DNA from: Solen grandis
Lineage: Eukaryota; Mollusca; Bivalvia; Adapedonta; Solenidae
Direction: 5' to 3'
DNA length: 64,000 nt
Assembly: GCA_021229015.1 (NCBI GenBank)
Contig: CM037787.1
Coordinates: 33,242,871 to 33,306,870, forward strand
Shown one piece after another: positions 40,742 through 51,975 of this stretch. Made by a program: the position numbers and the translations under genes. The notes below the pieces were generated by a model. It was given only the letters and a program-made list of their open reading frames with translations. It was not told the DNA's origin and searched no databases. How positions within the stretch are numbered: position 1 is the stretch's first letter; each line of letters starts with the position of its first letter.

Positions 40742-41507
40742 GTACTTGTATTTTTAGTATTTAATTTAGAATCTTTTTTTCTTTCCTTAGGAGATCCTTG
40801 TGCAAAAAATTATTTACGAAAACTCCTTCATTCTTATGTAATGTTTGCTATAAAACATGATTTTTATGCCAAACTGTACTAAATGTTTACAAAAGACGTC
40901 AAACATACGCCACGGTGTGCACACCTAGTGTAGTACTCCATTTGCCATATATGATATCACTTGAATAGGGCGGAGAATAATTTGAAATTAATGACCATGC
41001 GCATTTCGACGTAATCTCTTAACAGTTAAATCAAAATTGATTTGTCAAGTCTCGCGGAATGCTCGAACTCACTTAACAATTAAATCGAACAGGGGTTTGA
41101 AATTTTGGGCTCACTGATTAGATAGAGATAGCGGGCAAAACTCTAAACCAAAGTTCTCATTGACCCTTTTGGCTAACGGACAAATTAGCTTGCAGCGTCT
41201 TGAACGGATGACATATGTTGATCATTTGTTTCAAAGTCTACACTATACACGCCAATTGTATCTCAAGACTGGCAATTAAATTACATTGTACCTATAATAC
41301 ATTTATATTTTCACATAGTTTATCATTTATCAATAATTTTGGATTGATGCAATATGAGTCGGGAAATTGCATGTTTCAACTACGGTCTAAATGACATGTG
41401 TCAAAACGCTCAAAGGATTCTTGGGTAACGCAATTACTGCAACTGATATGTATTAGTAACGTAAATAAATGATTTGACAAAACATTAAATCATTGTCAAA
41501 ACTTGTT

Positions 41508-41813
41508 AGTTTGTTTGTTTGTTGGGTTTAACGTCCCACCGACAGTATTTCAGGTCATTTGGAGACGATGTCTTTACTTAATGCAGTTATTAGTCTGCCA
41601 CACTGCAGTTTCAACCCGTAGACATGTTGGCATGATACCACACCAGTCACAATTATCCTGATACCGAGACCAACCAGTCTGCAACTACCCTTTTATGCTG
41701 AGGTCAAGCAAGGGTGCAATATCAGTACATTTTTTACGACTTTGGTATCGAACCCACGTATTTCCGCTCCGAGGCGAACGCTCTAACCACTCGGCCACCG
41801 GGATAACGGTACA
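41508..41813 (-). repeat. tRNA-headed SINE, minus orientation
   Basis: The reverse complement shows the CTCGGCCACCGGG head, a damaged B box near 41748-41758, the central body and the TCCCACCGACAG tail block near 41533. A TTTGTTTGTTTG tract adjoins the 3' end. Confidence 0.75.
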
Positions 41814-41934
41814 CTTGTTTAGCTAGTATATCAATATGATATATTAAACAGTTTTTTTTTCAATTTCTATGACTAAATACTTATCTGTAAACTTACATTT
41901 TCCGAAAAATGTTTCACATTTAAGGTGTGAAAGC

Positions 41935-42830
41935 ATCAAGTAGGATATTTTTTGAAAACTCTTAAACTGGTTTTATATTCGTTTTTTTGATGTACTTCAC
42001 TTATACTTTAATCAAATTTTAAATATAATTAGTACCAAAACATTCGACTTAAAATTCTCTACATTCACTTGCTTAAGGTGTGGGGACTTATTTCTAATTG
42101 CTTTTAGATTTTAGCCGTAGAACTTGACAACACGGCAGAATCGCTGAAATTCTACATGTTAAAATTCTTATTTTTTTGTAATTCCTTATACTATGTTCAA
42201 TTTCAAAACTTAATGTACCTTAATAATCGTATAAATATTCTCTACATTTCTCACGCTTTATCTATGGAATATTTTTAATATTTTTTGGAGATACAAGCTC
42301 TTAAACCTCCTGAGAAATACGAAAAAAATCACCAAATGCTTATGCACGAATTTCGTTTTTTTCACCAATTCTCCAGAATCTTAGGTTCAATCATAAACTT
42401 TATGCATCAAATGAACGGCCAAACATTGCTACAAATAATATTAATCATCATAATTTTCAAAAATCAAAGGTTTCGAGATATAAAACAGTTAAAACACTGG
42501 GGGTCACCAAATTTTCCTTTTTCTCCATAAATCAACGATTCAACCCGATCATCAAAAACTAAATATCATCTGTAAGGTCTTTCTAAGCACATACAATTAT
42601 ATGCATAGTGTCTCGATAGATATTTTCCGTTTTTGAGATATTAAGGCCGAAGAAAAACCCGATAATTGATATATGACCTTGAACCTTTGGGTTTTTTCCG
42701 AAACGGAAAGTAAAATGGCTCATAAGAATTAATACTGCATTACTTCAGAAAAATTTCAAGCAAACATACAAAAAATAAAGCCTTCAGGGCTTAAAAAAAC
42801 CGTTAATTTTAATTTTTAAAAAAACGAAAA
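41935..42830 (-). repeat. Dispersed module M, minus orientation
   Basis: The reverse complement follows 51120-51771: AGGGCTTAAAAAAACC near 42785, GACCTTGAACCTTTGGG near 42676 and CGCTGAAATTCTACATG near 42142. The last of these is the uninterrupted equivalent of the site occupied by the mobile element at 51778-56310. Confidence 0.65.
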
Positions 42831-42854
42831 AAAAAAAAAAAAAAAAAAAAATAG

Positions 42855-43320
42855 TTTTAATAGCATTATGACGTCATGTGACGTAATTTGGCGTTCATCT
42901 TTTCAGAATGTAAAGAAGACAATTGAGGACTAATATTCAGTCCAAAATCGCTTTCTAGCTTTTCTGGAAGCGATTTTATACGCATTTGAAATTAGACGTC
43001 ATTAGTTCGAATGTTGGATTGCCATAAAACTTTGCGTTTCGAATTTTGAAAAAAGTACACGGGTGCACAACTTAAGCCTAACATAAACATTCTGTGAAAT
43101 TTTGTTGAAAATTCGGTCCAAGAAATAATGGCTGTAGACCGCGTACCAAACCTTTTCACCTGAAGTCAAATTCTGACGTAATATGACGTCGTATGAATAT
43201 ATAATTCATTGCTCCGAAAGCTCATGGCTTGAATATATGCATAAAATTTTTCATTGTTCTGAGTCAATGGCAACACTCTCGAAAATAAACACAAAATATA
43301 AGAGGAAGAAAAAAGAATAA
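42855..43320 (-). repeat. Single family 2 unit, minus orientation
   Basis: One unit with a CRE pair near 42870, TAGACGTCATTAGTTCGAA near 42993 and GTAGACCGCGTACC near 43135. It is preceded by a poly(A) run. Confidence 0.65.
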
Positions 43321-43361
43321 GAAGAGAAGGAATAAAAAAATAAAAGTTACAAAACCCAAAT

Positions 43362-43442
43362 AGGACTTTATCTGCCCGGTAGGCAGAAAGTTCCCTAAAT
43401 AGATGTAATTCGTCTTAAACGAAATGATAGGACTTTCTGCAA
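43362..43442 (-). repeat. Second palindrome next to terminal hairpin module
   Basis: An AGGACTTTATCTGCC ... GGCAGAAAGTTCCCT palindrome at 43362-43396 is followed directly by an ATTCGTCTTAAACGAAAT hairpin and ATAGGACTTTCTGC. The two signals share their outer sequence. Confidence 0.65.
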
Positions 43443-43444
43443 CA

Positions 43445-44275
43445 TGTGTTTATGGCAAAAAGCAGGAGATAGACGTTTCATGTAATGACTCACCTCTGTA
43501 GTTATTTCATGTTCATGCTGAACATTGAACATTATATTCCGCGAAAAAAAGGGTTTAGTTACGAAGAAAAAAAAAATAGTAGCAGTAGTTGTAGTTTGCT
43601 TATTAAACGTATAGACGTCACGATCTCTATCTATTTTTTTTTTCAGCCACAGAACTTCGGTTTTTCGGAATTAAGTTAGCTGACACAAATTTCTCACCTT
43701 TGTTTCTAGATGGTAACCATTTGTGAAAAATTTGAAGAAAATCTGATCATAAATGCGGCAGTAGAGCAGCGAACACCATTTTTCATATTTTTAGCTCTGA
43801 CGTCCCACGTGACGTCATAGGGTGCTGAAAATGCTGTTGGCTCTAAAGCGCATACTTTACTGCAATAACTCTAAAATTTTCATTATTCTGAACAAATGGC
43901 ATCATGTCGAAATCATTGCCCCAATTTAAAAATAAGTGGTATGCTAATGACGTCCTCTGACGTCACGATTCAAATTATTTGTAGAAAAGCTGCAGAAACT
44001 GAAATCTGTGTAAGTTTCAACTTTCTATCTCATCCTGAAGCTCTTTAATCCTCAAAATGAAATGTTCGGTCTATGTTCGAATTTTTTTCAGCCACAGATT
44101 CGTCTTTCGGAATTTCGGTTAGCTGACAGGATATGCACACCTTAGTTTCAAGTTGTACCATCTGTGAAAAATTGAAGAAAATCCGGACCATAAATGACGG
44201 CTGTAGAGCGCGAACACATTTTCACTTATTTTTAGCTGTGAACGTCGTGTGACGTCAAAGGGTGCTGACAATCAA
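43445..44275 (-). repeat. CRE-palindrome array, family 1, minus orientation
   Basis: About two units, with GTAGAGCGCGAAC-like blocks near 43752 and 44202 and CRE motifs near 43798 and 44246. Confidence 0.75.
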
Positions 44276-45640
44276 TGAAATCAAAATTTCCTCACGTGAC
44301 TTATAACACCTTTAAAATTTCATCGTCCTAGACTTATTGCAACTTATTAAAATAAGCGGTTAGTTAGGAAGAAGAAAAGAATAAATATTTATAAAATGAC
44401 GTCACGTGACGTCATATGACGTTTATTTTCACATAATTGTTAAGACACCCAGAGACCTACTAACTGACAAAATTTTTCAACTTTATATCTCAAATAGGAC
44501 AGTTTATATAAGGCATTTAAAAAACTGGAGTCCTTGGTTCGTATCTTGGATCCGCCTTAGTATGCTTGGACTTTTCGAATTTTAAGAAAACAGATAACGG
44601 ATACACAAAAAGAACGCAAATATACACATTCTGTGAAAATTGGATGAAAAGGCCATTCATAATGGCTCTGGAACCGTGTACAAACTTTCGCAGTCAAATT
44701 CAAATGTGAGTCATATGACGTATAAAGCTTCTGAAAATCATTGAAATCGAAATTTCAGCATCTGGAAATCATTTGGTCGTTAAATTTTTCATTGCCCTTC
44801 GACCAATTTCAACATATAGAAATACTTTTTTAATATTAGAAAATACTTTATCATATAATGACGTCCACGTGACGTCATATGACATTTATTTTCACAAATT
44901 GTTCAAGATTTGAGACCTATATACTGGCCAATATCACTTTTCTATCTCCAAAAAGGACGATTTTATAAGGAATTTGAAATTTTTACGACCTTGGTTCGAA
45001 TCTGAATTCGCTATTGGAACCTTGGACTTTTCGAATTTTGAAAAACGGACACCGGTATGACAACTAGATCTTAATACACATTCGTGAAAGGTGATGAAAA
45101 TCGGTTCATTAATAATGGCTCTAGCCCGCGTACAAACTTTTGTAGCTTTTTTCACGTGTGACGTCAATATGACTTCCTTGAGATTTGAAATTATAGAAAT
45201 CAAAAATAACATCTCTTGTAGAATATGACATCAAAATTTCATTGTCCTTGGACCATATTAACATATATAATTATGTGTTTAAAAATTAGAATTGATGTCG
45301 TCATATGGAGTTACCATGTCGTCCATTTTCACAAAATATTTATATATATCGGAGATCTATATACTGACAAAAATATCAACCTTCGTTTCATTATGGGACG
45401 TTTTTATTGAGAATTATCAATGTGTCGTCTTGGTTTGAAATCATGCATTTGCCACAGACCTTGGGCTTTTCGAATTTTTAAAAAACGGACAACGGGTTGC
45501 ACAATTTTAAAGTTAATATTACCAATTCTGTGAAAATTTGATAAAAATCGGTTCATTAATTTTGGCTGTACACCCGCGTAAAAACTTTTATAGCAATTGC
45601 CAAGTGTGACGTCATATGACGTATGGGCATATGAAAAAAA
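44276..45640 (-). repeat. CRE-palindrome array, family 2, minus orientation
   Basis: About three units with GGACACCGGTATG, GGACAACGGGTTG and similar blocks and CRE pairs near 44398 and 44860. It ends at the left edge of the long-TIR element. Confidence 0.75.
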
Positions 45641-45690
45641 AAATTTTTTTTACTTATATCATATTGATATTACTAGCTAAACAAGCGTAC

Positions 45691-46003
45691 CGTTCCACGT
45701 GGCTGAGTGGTTAGAGCGTCCGCCTCGGGAGAGGGAGGTCGTGGGTTCGATCCCCGACCACGACATACCAAAGTCGTAAAAAGTGGTACTGTTATAGCTC
45801 CCTTGCTTGACGCTCAGCATATAAGGGTAGTTGCAGGACTGGTTAGCTCGGTATCAGGATGATGTGACTGGGTGTGGTATCATGCCACATGTCTACGGCG
45901 TGATACGGCAGTGTGGCAGCACTATACCCGCATGAAGTAGACATCGTCTCCAAATGACTGAAATACTGTCGGTGGGACGTCAAACCCAACAAACAAACAA
46001 ACG
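45691..46003 (+). repeat. Full-length tRNA-derived SINE in left TIR
   Basis: The polymerase III A box TGGCTGAGTGG lies at 45700-45710 and the B box GGTTCGATCCC at 45744-45754, in the usual spacing of a tRNA-like head. A roughly 230-bp body follows, with a TGTCGGTGGGACGT block and a short AACAAACAAACAAACG tail. The head resembles a serine- or leucine-type tRNA with a long variable region, but it is not a tRNA gene because the body follows directly. Confidence 0.85.
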
Positions 46004-46810
46004 TAACAAGTGTTGACAATGATTTATTGTTGTGTCAAATCATTTTATTTACGTTACTTATACATATCAGGTGCAGCATTGCGTTACCCATAATCCTTTG
46101 AGCTTTTGACACATGTCATTTAGACCGTTGTTGAAACATTGCAATTTCCCGACTTTACTGTTGCATCAATCGATAAATGCTGTACAAGCTATATTCCAAA
46201 TTTATGATAAATGATAAGCTATGTGAATATATATGTTATTGTACATTGTAATTTTATTGCCAGCTTGAGATACAATGGGCGTGTATAAGTGTAGACATTT
46301 GAAACAAAATAATCAACAGATGTCATCAATTCAAGACGCTGCAAGCTAATTTGCCCGTTAGCTAAAAGGGCCAAACTTTGTTTAGAGTTTGCCCGCTATT
46401 TTTATCTAATCAGTGAGCCCAAAATTTCAAATTCTTGGACGATTTAATTTGTTAAGAGTTCGAGATTTTGCGAGACTTGTCTACTTAATTGTGATTTAAC
46501 TGTTAAGAGTTTACGGCGAAATGCGCATGTCATTATTTCAAATTATGCTCCGCCCTATTCACGTGATATCATATATGGCAGTGTTTACTACACCGATCCC
46601 TACACACGAGGTGTGCACACTGGCGCATGTTGACGTCTTTTGTAAACATTTAGTAAAGTTGCTTAAATAATCATGTTTATACATAAACATTTACATAAGA
46701 ATGAGGAGTTTCGGAAATATTTTTTGCAAAGGGATGATTACCAGCTCGATCCAAACGGACTCCTAAAGAAAGAAAAAGATGCTAAATTAAATACTAAAAT
46801 ACAAGTACAG

Positions 46811-47022
46811 TTTATTAGGTTTAACGTCCCACCGACAGTATTTAAATCTTTTGGAGACAATGTCTACTTGAGACAAATGTAGTGTTGTCACACTGCACAG
46901 TATCACGTCGTAGACAGTTGGCATGATACCACATCCAGCCACATTATCCGGACACCGGGCCATCAGTCCTAGAACTACCCTTATTAAGCTGAGCGCCAAC
47001 CAAGGGAGCTATACCAGTACCT
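46811..47022 (-). repeat. SINE body without head, element interior
   Basis: The reverse complement of the SINE middle and tail (AACGTCCCACCGACAG at about 46822). It matches 40529-40741 in the opposite orientation. Confidence 0.7.
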
Positions 47023-48039
47023 ATGTTTACGAATTTGGTAAATACAAGAATTGAATAATTGATATAACGTTTTTAAACAACTAACAGATCATGTGTTATC
47101 TCGTTTGATTTGGTATTTCCGGGGTATTCCTAGCCTTGATATCTTCCGCTAACACCGACTTTTTTAAACGATTATTTTTTTACATATTTCGTTCTTTCCT
47201 TAATGTCAATCAGTTGATATTTTCTGATTTCTCAACTAATTCAAACAAGATAAATAAATAAAAAACAGCCATCACATACATTGATTGAACTCTGAAAAAG
47301 AAATGAGCCGACGGTCAAAAAATGCGCGAAATTTATGTGTTACATCCATATTTGGAAAGCACGTGCACGTGTGTGAATACTTTAACTACACGCTGACGTA
47401 ACACTTATATGGCGCCATCTTCTAATATTGCAGCATAACGTAGTAATAGGGCGGGGCAAACTGTAAGTTAGTCAGTGTTAATTAAGTATAGGTTAGTGTA
47501 TTTTTAGTAAACATTAAGTCCATTAAATCGGTGTGGCGCGGCAAAAAAATTATGTTTTGAAATTTAACGCAGTCGCACATTCCAAATATAGTATTGATTT
47601 TTTAGACTCCGCCCTATCAACCTGTTCCCGGCTTGAATTACATCCCCGGCAAACTCTAAACAAAGTTTGACCCTTTTAGCTAACGGGCAAATTAGCTTGC
47701 AGCGTCTTGAATTGATGACATCTGTTGATTATTTTGTTTCAAATGTCTACACTTATACACGCCCATTGTATCTCAAGCTGGCAATAAAATTACAATGTAC
47801 AATAACATATATTTTCACATAGCTTATCATTTATCATAAATTTGGAATATAGCTTGTACAGCATTTATCGATTGATGCAACAGTAAAGTCGGGAAATTGC
47901 AATGTTTCAACAACGGTCTAAATGACATGTGTCAAAACGCTCAAAGGATTATGGGTAACGCAATGCTGCACCTGATATGTATAAGTAACGTAAATAAAAT
48001 GATTTGACACAACAATAAATCATTGTCAACACTTGTTAC

Positions 48040-48352
48040 GTTTGTTTGTTTGTTGGGTTTGACGTCCCACCGACAGTATTTCAGTCATTTGGAGACGATG
48101 TCTACTTCATGCGGGTATAGTGCTGCCACACTGCCGTATCACGCCGTAGACATGTGGCATGATACCACACCCAGTCACATCATCCTGATACCGAGCTAAC
48201 CAGTCCTGCAACTACCCTTATATGCTGAGCGTCAAGCAAGGGAGCTATAACAGTACCATTTTTTACGACTTTGGTATGTCATGGTCGGGGATCGAACCCA
48301 CGACCTCCCTCTCCCGAGGCGGACGCTCTAACCACTCAGCCACGTGGAACGG
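48040..48352 (-). repeat. Full-length tRNA-derived SINE in right TIR
   Basis: The reverse complement of 45691-46003 with few differences. The B box is seen as GGGATCGAACCC near 48290 and the A-box region as CCACTCAGCCA near 48332. Confidence 0.85.
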
Positions 48353-48399
48353 TACGCTTGTTTAGCTAGTAATATCAATATGATATAAGTAAAAAGTTT

Positions 48400-48800
48400 T
48401 TTTGCAATTTATATGACTAATACATAGCTGTAAACTTCAATACAGTACAAATATCAGCTTTCTAGCTTTTCTGGAAGCGATTTTATACGCATTTGAAATT
48501 TGACGTCATTAGTTTGAATCTTGGATTCGCCATAAAACCTTTGCCTTTTCGAATTTGGAAAAACAGACACCGGGATGCACAACTAGAGCCTAACATACAC
48601 ATTCTGTGAAATTTTGATGAAAATCGGTCCAGAAATAATGGCTGTAGACCGCGTACAAACTTTTTTAGCTGACGTCAAATCTGACGTTATATGACGTCAT
48701 ATGAACCTGAAATTCAATGCTTCCGAAAGCGCATGGTTTGAAATATATGCCATAAAATTTTCATTGTTCTGAGTCAATGGCAACACCTCGAAATTAATAC
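48400..48800 (-). repeat. Family 2 unit, minus orientation
   Basis: One unit closely matching 42940-43280, with GACACCGGGATGCACAAC near 48567, GTAGACCGCGTACAAAC near 48645 and CRE motifs near 48672 and 48694. Confidence 0.75.
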
Positions 48801-48872
48801 AAATATAAGAGGAAGAAAAAAAAGAATAATAAGAAGAAGAATAAGAATAATAAAAAACAGTACAAACCCAAT

Positions 48873-49133
48873 AGGACTTTCTGCCTGTAGGCAGAAAGTC
48901 CTAATAAACAGTACAAACCAATTGGACTTTCTGCCGAAAGTTCAGAAAGTCCTAATAATAATAAGAAGAATAAACAGTACAAACCCAATAGGACTTTCTG
49001 CCGAAAGGGCAGAAAATCCTAATAATAAAAAAACAGTACAAAAACAATAGGTCTTTCTGCCAGTATGGCAGAAAATCCTAATAAACAAAATAAACCCAAT
49101 AGGACTTTCTGCCCCGAAAGGGCAGAAAGTCCT
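48873..49133. repeat. Five-copy array of AGGACTTTCTGCC palindromes
   Basis: Palindromes start at 48873, 48924, 48990, 49049 and 49101 (spacing 51, 66, 59, 52). Each has a 12-13 bp arm, a 4-7 base loop and the inverse arm, and is preceded by an AACAGTACAAACCCAAT spacer and followed by AATAATAA. Open frames across this stretch on the minus strand only translate the repeat. Confidence 0.85.
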
Positions 49134-49169
49134 AATAATAATAATTATAAACATAACAAAGGAATGAAT

Positions 49170-50690
49170 GTTAGGGTCTAGTTGTGCATCCAATTGTCCT
49201 TTTTTCAAAATTCGAAAAGGCAATGGTTGTATGGCGAATCCAAGATTCGAACCATTGACGTCAAATTTCAAATGCGTATAAAATCGCTTACAGATCATCT
49301 TGAACGATGATATTTGGACAGAATATAGGTCTCTAAGTTTTTCTTAGATTCTCAAAAGATGAAAGTCATATGATGTCATATGACGTCATGAGGTGAAAAG
49401 TAATTTCTAAATTTTACGTGTTAATTTTATATGTTGTAAACGTACAAGCACCTTGGAAATTTAATAGCATATGCTTCAGAAAGAACATTTTGCATTTCAA
49501 TAATTTTCGTTTGACTATGACGTGTTTTGATGTCAAACTTGACGTCGTCTAAATTTATTTGTACGCGGTCTACAGCCATTATTTCTCGGCCGATTTTCAT
49601 CAATATTTCACAGAATCTGTATGTTAGGCTCTGGTTGTGCATCCCGATGTCCGTTAATCAAAATTTGAAAATGTAAATATTTTATGGCGGATCCAAGATT
49701 CGAACCATTTGCGTCAAATTACAAATACGTATAAAATCGCTTCCAGATGGGTTAGAAATCTGATATTTGAATAGTATATATGTCTCCAAGTCTGCTTTAA
49801 ATTTTGTGAAGATGAACGTCATTTAACGTCATATGACGTCATAAGGTCACAAAGAATTTCTGATATATACACGTTAATTTACATATGTTGTTAATTTCCC
49901 AGGACCATGGAAGTGAAAAGGTATATATATCAATTCATGAGGTTAAGAATGCAGTGTATTTTATATTATTGTGACGTTATATCACGTCAGATTTGACGTC
50001 ATGACAAAAAGGTTTTACGCGATGTACAGCCATTATTTTTGGACCGATTTTCATCAAAATTTCACAGAATGTATATTTCACGCTCTTGTTGTGTATCCCG
50101 AGTCCGGTGTTTCTAATTCGAAAAGGCAAATGTTCTATGGCGAATCCAAGTTTCGAACCATTGACGTCAAATTTCAAATACGTATAAAATCGCTTCCAGA
50201 TGATTTAGAAAGATGATATTTGGACTGAATATTAGTCTCTCCATGCGCTAAGTTCTATATGTTGCAAAGTTCCAAGGGGCATGAAAAATTTACTTGATAT
50301 ATTTAATATACTTAATATTTCATTTCATTGATTTTCTTATGCCTATGACGTCATATGACATCAAACTTGACGTTGTCTACACATGTTTGTACGCGGTCTA
50401 CAGCCATTATTTTAGGACGGATTTTTATCAAAATATTATTACATGTGTATGTTACGCTCTAGATGTGCCAACGGGTCTCCGTTTTACTAAATTTGAAAAA
50501 GCAAGGATTTTATGGCTAATCTAATATTAGAAGCATTGATGTCAAATTTCAGTTCAGATACGTATAAAATCACTTGTAGATAAGATAGAAAGCTAATATT
50601 TGGACTGAATATAAGACTCCAAGCCTTCTTTACATTCTGAGAAGATGAACGTCATATGGCGTCATGTGACCTTATAGGGTCACTTCCATT
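49170..50690 (+). repeat. CRE-palindrome tandem array, family 2, plus orientation
   Basis: About three and a third units. The CCAAGATTCGAACCA marker lies near 49239, 49691 and 50145 (period about 453), with CRE pairs near 49375 and 49827 and a degenerate final unit. Confidence 0.85.
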
Positions 50691-51119
50691 TCCGGAAAAA
50701 TGTTAAGTTCAATCATTACTTATATCTTGAAAACCTCTAAGCTAGACCGAATCATGTCAAAATCGATTTGTAAGCATTTTCAATAAATTTGATTTGTTAC
50801 ATTGATTTAAGAAATAGCCCAAGTTAAATGAAATCGATATAAAAATACATTGTAATATTATTTCCAGTTACTTTTGCCATATCCTCCAAGTTAAACGGTT
50901 TATTTTTCTAAGTTTATTGAAGTTATGGTCATACAAAAGCAAGTTAAAGACAGGAATTTCAAATCCTTTTACGTTTTTTGCTATTAGTGTTTGACAAATG
51001 TAGCAGAAGAGCTAGAAAGCTGATATTTGGACTGAATATTAGTCTCTAAGGTTCTTTTATATTCTGAAAAGATATATGCCATAGGACGTCACATGACGTC
51101 ATAATGCTAATAAAACTTT
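50691..51119 (+). repeat. Dispersed module and CRE junction, no gene
   Basis: The part from 50760 to 51000 is the reverse of 35010-35230. It passes into a short family 2 tail with a CRE pair at about 51086. Confidence 0.5.
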
Positions 51120-51771
51120 CGTATTAAAACGTAACGATTTTTAAGCCCTTTAGGCTTTTTTTTCGTATGATTTGATTGAAATTTTGTCTGACGATGCAGT
51201 ATTAGATTCTATGGAGCCATGTCACTTCCGTTTCCGGAAAATCCCAAAGGTCAAGGTCATATACCAATTATCGGGTTTTTCTTCATCCTTAAATATCTCA
51301 AAAACGGTAAATATTCTATCGAGACATTATGCATATAATTTGAAGAGCTTAGAAAGACCTTTCAGATGATATTTAGTTTTTGATGATCGGGGTTTAATCG
51401 GTTGAGTAATGGCGGAAAAATGAAAATTTGGTAACCCCGAGTGTGTTTAACAGTTAATACCTCGAAAACCTTTGATTTTTGAAAATATGATGATGAATTA
51501 TTATTTGTACAGCAATGTTTGGTCGTTCTTTTGATGCCTAAAGTTTAATGGTTTGCCAAAGATTCGTGGAGTAATGGGAAAAAAAACGCAATTCGTGCAT
51601 ATAGCTTTGGTGATTTTTTCATTTTTCAGGAGGTTTAAGTGCTTCTAAATGTGAAATGTAGAGAATTTGAAGACGATTATTTTGGTACCTAAATTTTTGA
51701 AATTGATCCAAGAATAAGGAAATTACATCAAAAATAAGAATTTAAACATGTAGAATTTCAGCGATTTTGCA
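51120..51771 (+). repeat. Dispersed module M, left part of an interrupted copy
   Basis: Contains ACTTCCGTTTCCGG near 51222, TCAAGGTCAT near 51251 and TTTGGTACCTAA near 51680. It resumes at 56317 after the inserted mobile element. Confidence 0.7.
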
Positions 51772-51777
51772 GTTATG
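51772..51777 (+). repeat. Target site duplication GTTATG, left
   Basis: GTTATG is repeated at 56311-56316. In the uninterrupted paralogue at about 56480-56520 the equivalent position reads GTCATG (56497-56502) once only. Confidence 0.8.
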
Positions 51778-51809
51778 AGTAGTATGGTCAGCGCTTTGGC
51801 CCCATTGAC

Positions 51810-51868
51810 TGCGCATGCGCAGGAGTGACGTCATCAGATTATTTGCGCATGTGCGGCGGCCATATTGG
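51810..51868. promoter_or_regulatory. NRF1, CRE and YY1-like sites near the left end
   Basis: TGCGCATGCGCA at 51810-51821 is a perfect NRF1-type palindrome. TGACGTCA follows at 51826-51833 and CCATATTGG, a YY1-like core, at 51860-51868. The right end keeps the NRF1 palindrome (56267-56278) and the YY1-like core, but its CRE has changed to TGACGTAA. Presence of the motifs is direct; use as a promoter is inference. Confidence 0.5.
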
Positions 51869-51975
51869 TTTTCTAGCACGACATCTAATTTTAGAATGAC
51901 ATCATGATCTATGTTTAGAAATTGCATCCTGATCTATATTTAGATTGACATCATGATCTATATTTAAAAATGACA

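Larger units (their letters stand above)
37745..42850 (+). mobile_element. Composite repeat segment, copy B
   Basis: A cleaner copy of the segment at 1690-6511. The part from about 39.9 to 41.88 kb is the reverse complement of the interior plus one TIR of the element at 45645-48397: the block GGTTGATAGGGCGGG near 39933 and the right edge TTTAGCTAGTATATCAATAT near 41819 pair with 47.6 and 45.67 kb. No matching left TIR is visible, so B is either truncated or a longer ancestor. No protein-coding gene is recognisable. Confidence 0.6.
45645..48397. mobile_element. Element with 750-bp terminal inverted repeats containing SINEs
   Basis: The left TIR (about 45645-46393) and right TIR (about 47648-48397) pair almost perfectly in reverse complement. 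The outer edges are TACTTATATCATATTGAT (45651 on) and ATCAATATGATATAAGTA (48374-48391). The inner edges are TTTAGAGTTTGCC and GGCAAACTCTAAA. The interior, about 1.25 kb, is the reverse of 39.9-41.1 kb and contains a headless SINE. There is no transposase or other credible ORF, and I found no clear target duplication. It may be a foldback/MITE-like element or the product of an inverted duplication. Confidence 0.75.

Noticed and set aside
42285..42530. 81-codon plus-strand frame
   Set aside because: It lies in module M, and other copies of M do not keep the frame.
45694..45766. Functional tRNA gene
   Set aside because: The A and B boxes are good, but the sequence continues into a SINE body present in several copies.
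48873..49133. CRISPR array of short palindromic repeats
   Set aside because: The spacers are themselves the same AACAGTACAAACCC-type sequence, only five copies occur, and no cas-like gene exists.
48942..49298. 118-codon minus-strand open frame
   Set aside because: It translates the palindrome cluster and part of a family 2 unit; the repeated ESPIGF/RTFC peptide simply reflects the DNA repeat.
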